Assembly: GCA_034670265.1 (NCBI GenBank) | Contig: JAXMNU010000004.1 | Span: 310,001 to 374,000 of the forward strand | Direction: 5' to 3' | DNA length: 64,000 bases | From: Halomarinibacterium sp034670265 | Lineage (GTDB): Bacteria > Bacteroidota > Bacteroidia > Flavobacteriales > Flavobacteriaceae | In this document: piece by piece, positions 34,401 to 43,529 of the stretch | Layout: every line of letters starts with the position of its first letter | Numbering within the stretch: position 1 is the stretch's first letter | Notes under the pieces: model-generated | What the model was told of the DNA's origin: nothing | What the model saw: only the letters and a program-made list of their open reading frames with translations | Database searches by the model: none | Position numbers and translations under genes: made by a program

Positions 34401-35237
34401 ATGAAATATCAGTTCCTTATTGTCCCTGTAATAGCCCTATCTATACTGTCATGCAAAAACACACCCGAAAAGGTTTCCAATAGTGAACCTTTACAAACTA
34501 CTGCACCCGAAATAATTTTTATAAACAAAGGACATGAATTGGTTTACGAAATGACACAAAAAACTGGCGACTATAATGCCTTGGCAGCAAAAAAAGATGT
34601 TGTCTATACCTATACATATGAAACTCCAGATGGTAAAAAGGATGTTTCTACAGAGAAATACATTTTTAATGGAGAGTTGTCTTATGGTCAATACCACCAG
34701 CACGAAAGAACGTTATCCCAATTAGAAGGGGTTATAGAACAAGGGTTTAATGGTGACGAATTTTGGCTAAGGCATAACGAAGTATATATTGAGGATGAAG
34801 CATCTATGAAACGCGTTGTCTTTAACCGAAAAACCAATTTTTATTGGTTTGCCATGTTTCAAAAATTATTAGATCCAGGATTGCACTATGAATATTTAAA
34901 TGAAGCTGTTGTAAATACTAAAAAATATGACTTAGTAAAAGTGACTTTCGAATCTGAAGATAATTCTCCTAAAGACATTTATCTTTTATATATAAATCAA
35001 AACACAAAATTAGTTGATCAATTTTTATTTACGGTGGTAGATTTTAATGTGGTTGAAAACCCTATGCTTATGCAATTGGAATATGAAGAGATAGACGGGA
35101 TGCTTATTCCTACCAAGCGCCAATACAAAAAATCTACCTGGGATGCACAAGTAACCGAAGAACCTTGGATAAATGTAACTTGGTCTAATATTACCTTTAA
35201 TAATCATCTTAAAACAGAAGAGTTTCATAAAAACTAA
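34401..35237 (+). CDS. Lipoprotein, probably DUF6503 family, TetR-controlled
   Basis: The ATG at 34401 gives a 278-residue protein with lipoprotein signal MKYQFLIVPVIALSILSC; an upstream in-frame ATG at 34368 would put 11 charged residues before the signal and lies closer to the operator, so it is less likely. The body is beta-rich (VVYTYTYETPDGKK, FWLRHNEVYI, FYWFAMFQKLLDPG) and similar in texture to the lipoprotein at 31082. It overlaps the TetR start by one base and is preceded by a palindromic operator. Function unknown. Confidence 0.68.
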   Translation: MKYQFLIVPVIALSILSCKNTPEKVSNSEPLQTTAPEIIFINKGHELVYEMTQKTGDYNALAAKKDVVYTYTYETPDGKKDVSTEKYIFNGELSYGQYHQHERTLSQLEGVIEQGFNGDEFWLRHNEVYIEDEASMKRVVFNRKTNFYWFAMFQKLLDPGLHYEYLNEAVVNTKKYDLVKVTFESEDNSPKDIYLLYINQNTKLVDQFLFTVVDFNVVENPMLMQLEYEEIDGMLIPTKRQYKKSTWDAQVTEEPWINVTWSNITFNNHLKTEEFHKN

Positions 35238-35800
35238 TGGCAAGAAAGAAAGCCTATATTGAAGAAGAAGTAGTAGAAAAAGCGATGAAAGTTTTTTGGA
35301 AAAACGGCTATGAAGCCACTTCCATGCACATGCTAGAAAAAGAAATGGGCATAAACAAATTTTCTATCTATGCTAGCTTCGGAAGTAAACACGGCCTCTT
35401 TTTAGAAAGTCTAAAAAGCTACAAAAAACGAGTGCAGGGTATTTTTGAACAATTCAGAAATTCAAATAATGGAGTTGAAGATATAAAAGAATTTTTCTAC
35501 AATTCGGTTCGTATTTGTGATAAAAGAGGAAACCACAAAGGATGTTTATTAACCAATACCTATTATGAGTTTTCTGAAAGGGAAGACCAGTTAATAAAAG
35601 AACAAATGGATATTTTTATGAGTACCCTAAAAGATTTATTTATTGAAAAATTACGAATGGATTCCACCAAAGATGAAGTAACCATTATAAAACAAGCCAA
35701 TTTTTTACTGTTAGCAAAACATGGCTTAGCTGCCGCTTCTAGAGTTAACAGTCGAAAAGAAATGGAAGACTATGTTGAAATGACCTTTAAAAACATATAA
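35237..35800 (+). CDS. TetR/AcrR-family transcriptional regulator
   Basis: The 187-residue protein has an N-terminal TetR HTH (VVEKAMKVFWKNGYEATSMHMLEKEMGINKFSIYASFGSKHGLF spans about residues 12-55) and an all-helical ligand domain with GCLLTNTYYEFSER. The two matching palindromes on either side of it (34350 and 35816) make local repression of both flanking genes very likely. The ligand is unknown. It starts one base before the end of the upstream lipoprotein gene. Confidence 0.92.
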   Translation: MARKKAYIEEEVVEKAMKVFWKNGYEATSMHMLEKEMGINKFSIYASFGSKHGLFLESLKSYKKRVQGIFEQFRNSNNGVEDIKEFFYNSVRICDKRGNHKGCLLTNTYYEFSEREDQLIKEQMDIFMSTLKDLFIEKLRMDSTKDEVTIIKQANFLLLAKHGLAAASRVNSRKEMEDYVEMTFKNI

Positions 35801-35815
35801 CATTTTTTTTAACCT

Positions 35816-35839
35816 ATAACTAAACGAGTGTTTAGTTAT
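35816..35839. promoter_or_regulatory. TetR-type operator, copy 2
   Basis: A perfect 10-bp inverted repeat, ATAACTAAAC, spacer GAGT, GTTTAGTTAT, 32 bases before the start of the AhpD-like gene. Shares the core CTAAACGA-x-TGTTTAG with the copy at 34350. Confidence 0.75.
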
Positions 35840-35870
35840 GTTGCCTTTTTATCACAATTAAATTTAAACT

Positions 35871-36428
35871 ATGAGTACATTAAAAATTCACACGGTTGAA
35901 TCGGCTCCAGAAAAGAGCAAACCCTTATTAGAACAATCCTTAAAAGCCAATGGTAGAATTCCAGGCTTGCATGGTGTATTGGCAGGAGCGCCAGAATTAT
36001 TAGAAGCATATCAAACATTACACAAACTGTTCATACAATCTTCATTCAATAAAGAAGAGCTTACCGTGGTTTGGCAAACTATTAATGTGGAACACGAATG
36101 TCATTATTGTGTGCCTGCACATACAGGTATTGCCCATATGATGAATGTAGCTCCCGAAATAACTGAAGCTTTGAGAAATAGAAAACCAATGCCTACTGAA
36201 AAGCTACAAACCTTGCATGATTTCACCCTTTCGATTGTTAGAAATAGGGGAAGGGTAACCGAAACAGAACTAGAGGTTTTTTATGCAGCAGGGTATAAAG
36301 AGCAACAAGTGCTAGAAATTATTTTGGGATTATCTCAAAAAGTGATAAGTAATTATATAAATCATATTGCCAATACCCCTGTTGATAGCGCTTTTGAAAA
36401 ATATGCTTGGGAGGCAGAAACTGTTTAA
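35871..36428 (+). CDS. Carboxymuconolactone decarboxylase / AhpD-like protein
   Basis: A 185-residue protein with EHECHYCVPAHTGIAH, holding the CxxC and downstream histidine of AhpD-type alkylhydroperoxidases, within an all-helical fold (AYQTLHKLFIQSSF, LQTLHDFTLSIVRNRG). With CxxC intact it is more likely a peroxide- or disulfide-handling enzyme than a decarboxylase. It sits directly behind TetR operator copy 2 and before a terminator. A role in oxidative or electrophile stress fits, but the inducer is unknown. Confidence 0.88.
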   Translation: MSTLKIHTVESAPEKSKPLLEQSLKANGRIPGLHGVLAGAPELLEAYQTLHKLFIQSSFNKEELTVVWQTINVEHECHYCVPAHTGIAHMMNVAPEITEALRNRKPMPTEKLQTLHDFTLSIVRNRGRVTETELEVFYAAGYKEQQVLEIILGLSQKVISNYINHIANTPVDSAFEKYAWEAETV

Positions 36429-36439
36429 TAATTCATTTT

Positions 36440-36479
36440 AAAAGGTAGGCGCTTGCAACAATGTTTGTGCCTATCTTTT
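36440..36479 (+). terminator. Terminator-like hairpin after the AhpD-like gene
   Basis: AAAAGGTAGGC and GCCTATCTTTT form an 11-bp stem (one G-T pair) around an 18-base loop, 12 bases after the stop codon. The T stretch is part of the stem, so it can work for either strand. Confidence 0.55.
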
Positions 36480-36531
36480 AGAGAAAAATAAATTTATACT
36501 CATTAATCCCAAATGGAGTTCAATACCTCTT

Positions 36532-37212
36532 TTAGTGCCTAATACCCTCCTTTAACAACTCCGGAAACTTCGCTTTAAAGCGGTTAAGCCGTGGGATCGA
36601 TATGTTTTGGATGTAGGGATGCGTAGGATTGCGTTTTTCAAAATCTTGGTGATACGCTTCACCCACCCAAAACTTCTGGAAAGGTAATACTTGTGCCGCT
36701 ACTTTTCCTTCACCAATTTCTTTTTCAATGTCAGCAATTTTAGTTTCTATAATTTTCTTTTGCGCATCGTTTTGGTAAAAAATAATGCTTCGGTATTGGT
36801 TACCGTGGTCGGGACCTTGCCCGTTTACTTGGGTGATGTTCTGCGAACCAAAATATACATCCACCAAGGTTTCAAAGGAAACTATATTAGGGTCGTATTC
36901 TATTTCAACGGCTTCGGCGTGGCCTGTTAAACCTGTGTTGCTGGCTTCGTAGGTGGGATTATCGGTATGGCCGCCACTATATCCCGAGATCGATTCTTTT
37001 ACCCCTTTTACACTTTCATACACCGCTTCCACACACCAAAAGCATCCGCTGGCAAAATAGGCAAACACATATCCGTCTTTGGCAGGTACTTGCACAGGTT
37101 GTATTTCTTTTTGCAGTTTGGCTTCTTCTTTTTTGTTGCGCTCATTAGATTGACAAGAGGCTTGAAAGCTTAATAAGATAACAGATAGGAATAACAGCAT
37201 ATATCTTTTCAT
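36532..37212 (-). CDS. msrA: Peptide-methionine (S)-S-oxide reductase, exported
   Basis: The ATG at 37212 gives a 226-residue lipoprotein (MKRYMLLFLSVILLSFQASC); an in-frame ATG at 37245 would add 11 residues before the signal and is less likely. Motifs: YFASGCFWCVEAVYE (catalytic Cys), SGYSGGHTDNPTYE, HAEAVEIEYDP and DHGNQYRSIIFY. It repairs oxidised methionine in envelope proteins. A C-terminal remnant of a related copy lies at 34252. MsrB is not fused and not in the window. Confidence 0.94.
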   Translation of the reverse strand: MKRYMLLFLSVILLSFQASCQSNERNKKEEAKLQKEIQPVQVPAKDGYVFAYFASGCFWCVEAVYESVKGVKESISGYSGGHTDNPTYEASNTGLTGHAEAVEIEYDPNIVSFETLVDVYFGSQNITQVNGQGPDHGNQYRSIIFYQNDAQKKIIETKIADIEKEIGEGKVAAQVLPFQKFWVGEAYHQDFEKRNPTHPYIQNISIPRLNRFKAKFPELLKEGIRH

Positions 37213-37267
37213 AGCACGTAAATTTTTAAAATAAGTCGGTTTCAACTAAAATCCTTTCAGAAAAGTA

Positions 37268-37300
37268 CAAAAAAAAGCCCTCACAATGGTGAAGGCTTTG
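37268..37300 (-). terminator. Intrinsic terminator after the zinc-ribbon-like gene
   Basis: On the minus strand AAAGCCTTCAC, loop CATT, GTGAGGGCTTT is followed by a run of T. It ends the transcript of the genes at 38104-37319. Confidence 0.75.
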
Positions 37301-37318
37301 GTATCGTTTGTAAATGAA

Positions 37319-38104
37319 TTACTTACTCACTTTTTTGAATAAAGTCTCCATTTTTTCTCTTTCTTCTTCTGCCAAGGCAGGGTCTACTAAAATACGACCA
37401 CTGTGCTCATCGGTAATAATCTTCTTGCGTCCTGCAATTTCCATTTGTACTTGTGGCGGGATGGTAAAGAACGATCCACCAGAAGCACCACGCTCTACAG
37501 GAACAACAGCTAAGCCGTTTTTTACATTACTGCGAATACGCTTATAGGCTTTAACCAATCGCTCTTCGATGTTTTTCTCGTACTTTTCAGATTCTTTAAG
37601 TAGCGCTTGTTCTTCTTTTTCAGTTTCAGCAAGAATTTCATCAAGCTCACCTTGTTTGTGTTTTAGGTGATTTTCACGTTCTGCCAAACGCTCTTTAGTT
37701 TCGTCAATAACCGCACTTTTTTGCTCGATTTGCGCTTTAAATTCTTTAATGTGCTTTTCGGCTAATTGAATTTCCAATTCTTGGTATTCAACCTCTTTGC
37801 TCAAACTATTGTATTCGCGGTTATTACGCACTTTATCTTGTTGCGCAGTATATTTTTTGATAAGGGTTTTTGCTTCCTCAATCAAATTTTTCTTATCCTT
37901 GATACCTTCCTCGATACTTTCAAGATCGTTGGTCAATTTCTCAAGACGGGTATTCATCCCAGCCACTTCATCTTCCAAATCTTGAACCTCCAAAGGAAGC
38001 TCTCCACGAACATTTCTAATTTCATCTACACGCGAGTCGATTAATTGTAAATCGAATAACGCTCTTAACTTATCTTCTACAGTGATTTCAGTTTTCTTTG
38101 CCAT
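37319..38104 (-). CDS. Coiled-coil protein of the C4 zinc-ribbon family, without the zinc cysteines
   Basis: The 261-residue protein is mostly a long coiled coil (about residues 20-185), then a short C-terminal domain. In the wider family that domain has four cysteines; here the equivalent reads VERGASGGSFFTIPPQ and TDEHSGRILVDPAL, keeping the frame motifs (IPPQ, GRIL) but with no cysteine. It probably acts as a structural or nucleic-acid/chaperone-like factor. The next gene upstream, Nif3-like, is three bases away, and this pair is common across bacteria. Confidence 0.85.
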   Translation of the reverse strand: MAKKTEITVEDKLRALFDLQLIDSRVDEIRNVRGELPLEVQDLEDEVAGMNTRLEKLTNDLESIEEGIKDKKNLIEEAKTLIKKYTAQQDKVRNNREYNSLSKEVEYQELEIQLAEKHIKEFKAQIEQKSAVIDETKERLAERENHLKHKQGELDEILAETEKEEQALLKESEKYEKNIEERLVKAYKRIRSNVKNGLAVVPVERGASGGSFFTIPPQVQMEIAGRKKIITDEHSGRILVDPALAEEEREKMETLFKKVSK

Positions 38105-38107
38105 ACT

Positions 38108-39202
38108 TTAAAAATAGCTTACAGGATTGGTCTTTACTTTTGATAAAACGACTGCAAAATTAGTAATTTTTTTGCTAAGGTGAGCAACTAATAACTCTTT
38201 TGTGTATTGTTCGCTTTCATAATGCCCAATATCGGCTAAAAATAACTGATTTTCAGCCTGAAAAAAGTCGTGATACTTTACATCTGAAGTCACAAAAGCA
38301 TCTACTTTATAACTTTTTGCCGCTGAAATGGCAAAACTTCCGCTTCCACCTAAAACGGCTACTTTTTTAATGGGTTTCCCCAATAATTTTGAATGCCGAA
38401 TGACACCCGTATGAAAAGTGCTTTTTAAAAGCTGAAGAAATTCCTTTTCTGAAACACTTTTTTGAAGTTCTCCCACCATTCCCATACCAATATGCTGATT
38501 CGTATTTTCTAGTGTTGTTACTTCGTAGGCCACTTCTTCGTAGGGATGATTTTCGAATAGTGCGTGAAGTACTTTCTTTTCTAAATGTTTTGAAAACGTC
38601 ACTCCAATTTGTGTTTCTTCTTCAAAATGGGTTTCGCCTTTTTTTCCTTTGGTAGGGTTAGCGTCTTCGTTTCCGTTAAAACTTCCCAAGCCTTTAATAT
38701 TAAAGCTGCAATTGTCGTAATTGCCAATGGCTCCCGCACCTGCTTCAAAAAGACTTTCTCTCAATTTTTCGGCAGCTTCATGGGGAACAAACGTGATCAA
38801 TTTTTTGATGGTGCCTTCCTGCGGAATAAGAATCTTCCGTTTGTTGAGCTTCAGTTTTTCGCAAATCATGGCATTGACACCATTCCAAGCATTATCCAGC
38901 GCTGTGTGAATGGAAAAAATAGCAATATCGTGCTTGATAGCTTTTAGGACAGTGCGTTCCACATAACTCCTTCCAGTAAGGGATTTCAGTCCTTTAAAAA
39001 TAATAGGGTGGAAGCTCACAATGAGGTTGCAACCGTTTTCAATGGCTTCATCCACAACTGCTTCGAGGGTATCGAGGGTGACTAAAATTCCTTTTACTTG
39101 GGTGTTGTTGTCACCCACCAGCAAGCCTGTATTGTCAAAGTCTTCAGAATAAGAAAGCGGTGCCAATTCTTCTAAAATAGAAATTACTTCTTTTATGGTC
39201 AT
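38108..39202 (-). CDS. Nif3-like dinuclear metal-centre protein
   Basis: A 364-residue Nif3/YbgI-type protein. Metal-ligand motifs are DNTGLLVG, SFHPIIFKG, SIHTALDN near the N-terminus and FVTSDVKYHDF and DIGHYESEQ near the C-terminus, with the long middle insertion typical of Bacteroidota and Firmicutes members (residues about 120-235). Function is uncertain; members form hexameric toroids. Its start is 43 bases from the divergent lpxK start. Confidence 0.9.
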   Translation of the reverse strand: MTIKEVISILEELAPLSYSEDFDNTGLLVGDNNTQVKGILVTLDTLEAVVDEAIENGCNLIVSFHPIIFKGLKSLTGRSYVERTVLKAIKHDIAIFSIHTALDNAWNGVNAMICEKLKLNKRKILIPQEGTIKKLITFVPHEAAEKLRESLFEAGAGAIGNYDNCSFNIKGLGSFNGNEDANPTKGKKGETHFEEETQIGVTFSKHLEKKVLHALFENHPYEEVAYEVTTLENTNQHIGMGMVGELQKSVSEKEFLQLLKSTFHTGVIRHSKLLGKPIKKVAVLGGSGSFAISAAKSYKVDAFVTSDVKYHDFFQAENQLFLADIGHYESEQYTKELLVAHLSKKITNFAVVLSKVKTNPVSYF

Positions 39203-39245
39203 ATGCTATATTTACGGTAAAGATAAAAAAGTATATTTTCGTAGT

Positions 39246-40256
39246 ATGAACTTTCGGAAAATCCTTTTCCCTTTTTCTATTTTATACGATGGCGTTACCA
39301 CGCTTCGAAACTATGCCTATGATAAAGGCTGGAAAGAAAGCACCGAATATGAAATTCCTGTAATCTCTGTGGGAAACCTATCGGTAGGAGGAACAGGAAA
39401 GTCTCCAATGGTGGAGTTGCTTATTTCTTTTCTGAAAGAAGATTACAAAGTAGCTGTGTTAAGTAGGGGCTATAAGCGAAAGACTTCAGGGTTTTTAGAG
39501 GTTTTGGAATCTTCAACCACAGAAGAAGTAGGGGATGAACCCCTTCAGTTTAAACATAAATTCCCTGAAGTAACCGTTGCAGTGTGTGCTGATAGAAGGA
39601 TGGGAATCGAAAAACTGAAGCAAAAAGCAGAAGTGATTATCTTGGATGATGCTTTTCAACACCGAAAAGTGAAACCTGCATTAAGTATTTTGTTGACACC
39701 TTTTTCCAACTTGTTTTTGGACGATTTGGTGTTGCCGGCAGGAAACTTACGGGAATCTAAAAAAGGAATGGAGCGAGCCGATATTATTGTCATCACCAAA
39801 ATTCCCGATGGGACTGCCTATGCTAAACTGCAGAAAATCCAGTTTAGAATGAAATTGAAGGAGCATCAATCCATGTATTTTTCAAAAATTAGTTATGATT
39901 CTAGCATCCACGGAATTTCTGAGAGCCTTCCATTGGATTACTTAAAAGACAAATCTTTTATCTTGGTAACAGGCATTGCCAATCCTAAGCCGCTTGTTGA
40001 TTTTCTGAAAGAGAAAAACTTTAATTTTCAGCATCAAAAATTTCCCGATCATCATCATTTTTCGACTTCGGAAATTGAAAACCTTCAAAAGGAGGAATTG
40101 ATTTTGACTACTGAAAAAGATTTTAAAAGATTGAGTAATCGACTTCAAAAAAGAGCCTTGTATTATTTACCTATAACCACAAGATTTTTACACAAAGAAG
40201 AAGGTGCTTTTGAGCGAGAAATTTTAAACCGAATAGAATACCACAGGAAATTTTAG
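39246..40256 (+). CDS. lpxK: Tetraacyldisaccharide 4'-kinase
   Basis: The ATG at 39246 yields 336 residues starting MNFRKILFPFSILYDGVT, the normal LpxK membrane-proximal start; an earlier in-frame ATG (39195) lies inside the divergent Nif3-like gene. The P-loop is VGNLSVGGTGKSPMVELL, followed by RGYKRKTSG, GDEPLQF and the catalytic DDAFQHRKV. It phosphorylates the lipid A precursor at 4'. It ends convergently, overlapping the hybrid kinase by four bases. Confidence 0.93.
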   Translation: MNFRKILFPFSILYDGVTTLRNYAYDKGWKESTEYEIPVISVGNLSVGGTGKSPMVELLISFLKEDYKVAVLSRGYKRKTSGFLEVLESSTTEEVGDEPLQFKHKFPEVTVAVCADRRMGIEKLKQKAEVIILDDAFQHRKVKPALSILLTPFSNLFLDDLVLPAGNLRESKKGMERADIIVITKIPDGTAYAKLQKIQFRMKLKEHQSMYFSKISYDSSIHGISESLPLDYLKDKSFILVTGIANPKPLVDFLKEKNFNFQHQKFPDHHHFSTSEIENLQKEELILTTEKDFKRLSNRLQKRALYYLPITTRFLHKEEGAFEREILNRIEYHRKF

Positions 40257-42499
40257 CTTTCTATAGGCATTTGTTTGTTTTCAAGCGTACGATAGATCTT
40301 CTCGAAAAATTCTTCAGTTTTAAATGGCTTCGGAATAATTTCATTAAACCCAGCGCGATAGAAATCGTCTAGATTTTCGTCAATAGTAACCGCTGTAAGT
40401 GCAATAATGGGTAATCCTTTATTGAATTTTCTGATATCTTGTGTAGCTTCAATTCCGCTTATGCCAGGCATGTGAATGTCCATTAAAATAATGTCGTATT
40501 CATTTTCTTTCACCAATTTAACGGCATCCATTCCATTGTCTGCCACGTCACAAACCATTTTATTTTTTTCAAGAATTTTCTTGGTAATCATTTGGTTAAT
40601 TTTGTTGTCCTCAACTACCAAGACCTTTTTGTTTTCTAAGAAATCAAAATCTAATTCTTTAACACTTCTAGCATCTTTTGTTTCAGAATATTCTTCAGAA
40701 ACGGCAAAGTTAATATCGAACCAAAACTTAGAACCTTTACCTAATTGACTTTCCAATTGTATTTTACTACCCATTAATTCCAATAGGTTTTTCACAATGG
40801 CAAGACCTAATCCTGTACCACCAAATTTTCTATTAATTTGAAGTGATGCTTGGGAAAAGGATTCAAAAATGCTCTTTTGTTTCTTCTTGGAAATTCCTAC
40901 CCCATTATCTTCAATTTCAAAATGAAGTAATACCCGATTATTTATTTTTTTCATCTTTTTAATACGTATAAAGACATCGCCGTTCTGTGTAAACTTGAGC
41001 GAGTTTCCAATTAAATTGATGAGAATTTGAGATAGTTTTAACGGATCTCCAGATAGTTTATTTGGTATTGTTTCATCGTATTCTAAGTGAAGATTATTCT
41101 TTTTATCGTCGGCAGTTTTCTTTAATGCGATGAGTACGTCATTCATTCGCTTTTTAAGATCGAAACTTGTTTTCTCAATTTCAACCTTGTTGGCTTCAAG
41201 CTTGTTGAGGTCAAGAATATTATTAATAAGCGACAATAAATATTCTCCCGAAAACTTAAGAGAATTAAGATGCTCTTTTTGGTCAGGTTTCGGATTTTCT
41301 TCTAAGAGTAAATGTGTTAATCCCGTTACGGCATAAAGTGGTGTACGTAATTCATGAGTAATGGTAGACAAAAATTGTGCTTTCGCCAAAGATGCTTTTT
41401 CAGCCTTTTCTTTTGCAAGTTGTAACTCGTTGTTTTTGTCTTGGAGTAAATCGTTTGCCTTTGCCCGTAAATTGTTGTTTTTATAAAGTGATAGGGTTAA
41501 CAGCGATAAAATAACGATGAGGGCAATACTAAGCCCTGTGGTCATTTTTCCGAAGTTAATAGACCTTCTTTGCTTATCAAGATCGGTTTGTTGTTTGTCT
41601 ATAATCTCACTGTAATAGCCTGCATCCCCTTCAGAATCTATCCCTTTGGAAATTGCACTTAAAAAAACTTGATACAAAGAATCATTCTTTTTTTCGAAGA
41701 TCCCCATATTTTTTTCGGCTAAGTCATAATTATTTTCTTTTAAAGCGATGTAGGAAGAAATTTTATAACTGTCTATTTTTAGTTTTGAAAAATTATTTGC
41801 TTCAATAATAGTAAGTGCTTTTTCAAGACTTTGTTTCGATTGCTGCAAGCCATTAGGTATATCTGTGCTATTACTGTTTAAAAGCGCTTCAGCTTTACTT
41901 AGCCTTGCAAAGGCTTCTTGATAGGATAAATTATTGACTTCAAAAATAGGAATGGCCGCATCTAGATAATTGATGGCTACTTTGTAATTTTTTCTATGAA
42001 GCTCTAATGTTCCATAGCCTAACAATACGTTGGCTCGATTCTTTTCGTCATTGGTTTTAGTAAACCAATTATCGGCTTGTTTAAGAGCATCTTCTGCTTG
42101 AGGGAATTTGTTGAGTTGCACACTTATAAGCCCTAAAATAGTATAGGCTTCGGCAAGCTCATTTTGTTTGCTTCTTTTCTTTAATTCAGCAATTATTTTT
42201 TTGGTTTCTTTTTCTGCTTTTATAAAATTTCGAAGGTAATAGTGAAGTTGCGCTATACTGAATTCTACTTGAAGTTGTTCTTCAGTATTTTTTGAAGCAT
42301 ATGCCAATTTATTAGCTTTGGATAAGCTAATAATGGCTTCGTCAAATTTTTGATTTTGAACAAAGGCTCTCCCATCAGCATGATACTTTTGTATAAGCGC
42401 TAGTGTATCCTTCGGTTGTTGTGAAAAAACACTGCCGCAAATCAAAAATAACAGCCATAGGGGGGCTATGGTTTTATATTTTTTCAAGAGGTAAATCAT
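40253..42499 (-). CDS. Hybrid sensor histidine kinase with TPR sensor region
   Basis: The 748-residue protein has, in order, a signal peptide (ending VFSQ), about six tetratricopeptide repeats in the periplasm (about 35-290), one membrane helix (about 317-340), a coiled linker, a HisKA domain with the phosphoacceptor at about H382 (THELRTPLY), an ATPase domain (DNGVGISKKKQ, GGTGLGLAIVKNLLE) and a receiver domain (KVLVVEDNKINQ, IILMDIHMPG). No output domain is fused and no response regulator lies nearby. The stimulus is unknown. Confidence 0.92.
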   Translation of the reverse strand: MIYLLKKYKTIAPLWLLFLICGSVFSQQPKDTLALIQKYHADGRAFVQNQKFDEAIISLSKANKLAYASKNTEEQLQVEFSIAQLHYYLRNFIKAEKETKKIIAELKKRSKQNELAEAYTILGLISVQLNKFPQAEDALKQADNWFTKTNDEKNRANVLLGYGTLELHRKNYKVAINYLDAAIPIFEVNNLSYQEAFARLSKAEALLNSNSTDIPNGLQQSKQSLEKALTIIEANNFSKLKIDSYKISSYIALKENNYDLAEKNMGIFEKKNDSLYQVFLSAISKGIDSEGDAGYYSEIIDKQQTDLDKQRRSINFGKMTTGLSIALIVILSLLTLSLYKNNNLRAKANDLLQDKNNELQLAKEKAEKASLAKAQFLSTITHELRTPLYAVTGLTHLLLEENPKPDQKEHLNSLKFSGEYLLSLINNILDLNKLEANKVEIEKTSFDLKKRMNDVLIALKKTADDKKNNLHLEYDETIPNKLSGDPLKLSQILINLIGNSLKFTQNGDVFIRIKKMKKINNRVLLHFEIEDNGVGISKKKQKSIFESFSQASLQINRKFGGTGLGLAIVKNLLELMGSKIQLESQLGKGSKFWFDINFAVSEEYSETKDARSVKELDFDFLENKKVLVVEDNKINQMITKKILEKNKMVCDVADNGMDAVKLVKENEYDIILMDIHMPGISGIEATQDIRKFNKGLPIIALTAVTIDENLDDFYRAGFNEIIPKPFKTEEFFEKIYRTLENKQMPIES

Positions 42500-42530
42500 T
42501 TACTCTTATGTACTTCGCCGATAAATATAG

Positions 42531-43529
42531 TTATTTTATCGAAAATTGTAAGATTAAATCTACAATTCTCGACGAATAACCCATTTCGTTATCGTACCAA
42601 CCAATAATTTTGACCATTTTACCAATAACAGAGGTCATATCGCTATCGAAGATACATGAATGAGGATTCCCAACAATATCAATAGAAACTATTGGGTCGT
42701 GCGTGTATTGAAGTATATGTTGCAAAGAAGTTTCCGAAGCTTTTTTAAAGGCCCTATTCACTTCTTCTATGGTCGTTTCTTTTTTTACATTTAACGTAAT
42801 ATCGGTTAGTGAACCATTAGCAACGGGAACACGAATCCCACAACCACCAATAACATCTGCTAAATCTGGAAAAATCTTGGTCAATGCTTTGGCTGCGCCC
42901 GTTGTCGTGGGAACTATCGATTGCCCAGCAGCACGAGCTCTACGTAAATCGCGATGCGGTTGATCATGTAAACTTTGGTCGGTTGTGTAAGAATGTACTG
43001 TGGTAATATACGCCTGCTCAATGCCGCATAACTCATCGATAACTTTTAACATAGGGGCGGCATTGTTTGTGGTACACGAAGCGTTGGAAATAATACGGTC
43101 TGAAGCTTCTAAAATATCATCATTGACACCTAAAACAATGGTTTTTATATCATCTTCTAGTGGCGGAACCGTAAGAATGACCTTTTTTGCTCCATTTTCA
43201 ATGTGCTTTTGAAGCAAAACGGATGTTTTAAACTTTCCAGTGGCTTCAATCACAATATCGATACCCTTCCAATCTAAGTTTTCCAATGTTGATTCTGAAG
43301 AATACCGAAACCTTTTTCCATCAACACTAAGTTGCCCGTCTGAAAAAGACACGTCGCTTTGTAGAACCCCATGAATGCTATCGTATTTCAGTAAATGTGC
43401 CATCGTGGTGCCATTGGCAATATCGTTAATAGCAACAACTTTTATGTTGGGATGATTTAGTAATAATCGGAAGAGCGTTCGGCCAATACGACCAAACCCG
43501 TTAATACCAATGGTAATAGGCGCTTCCAT
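42531..43529 (-). CDS. gap: Glyceraldehyde-3-phosphate dehydrogenase, type I
   Basis: The 332-residue enzyme has the NAD fold GINGFGRIGRTLFR, active-site SNASCTTNNAAPML, and HSYTTDQSLHDQPHRDLRRAR. It acts in glycolysis or gluconeogenesis. A cofactor position after the second strand reads AINDI, so NAD is the likely cofactor. It follows lipA with no gap. A gapA paralogue elsewhere in the genome is possible but cannot be judged here. Confidence 0.94.
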   Translation of the reverse strand: MEAPITIGINGFGRIGRTLFRLLLNHPNIKVVAINDIANGTTMAHLLKYDSIHGVLQSDVSFSDGQLSVDGKRFRYSSESTLENLDWKGIDIVIEATGKFKTSVLLQKHIENGAKKVILTVPPLEDDIKTIVLGVNDDILEASDRIISNASCTTNNAAPMLKVIDELCGIEQAYITTVHSYTTDQSLHDQPHRDLRRARAAGQSIVPTTTGAAKALTKIFPDLADVIGGCGIRVPVANGSLTDITLNVKKETTIEEVNRAFKKASETSLQHILQYTHDPIVSIDIVGNPHSCIFDSDMTSVIGKMVKIIGWYDNEMGYSSRIVDLILQFSIK

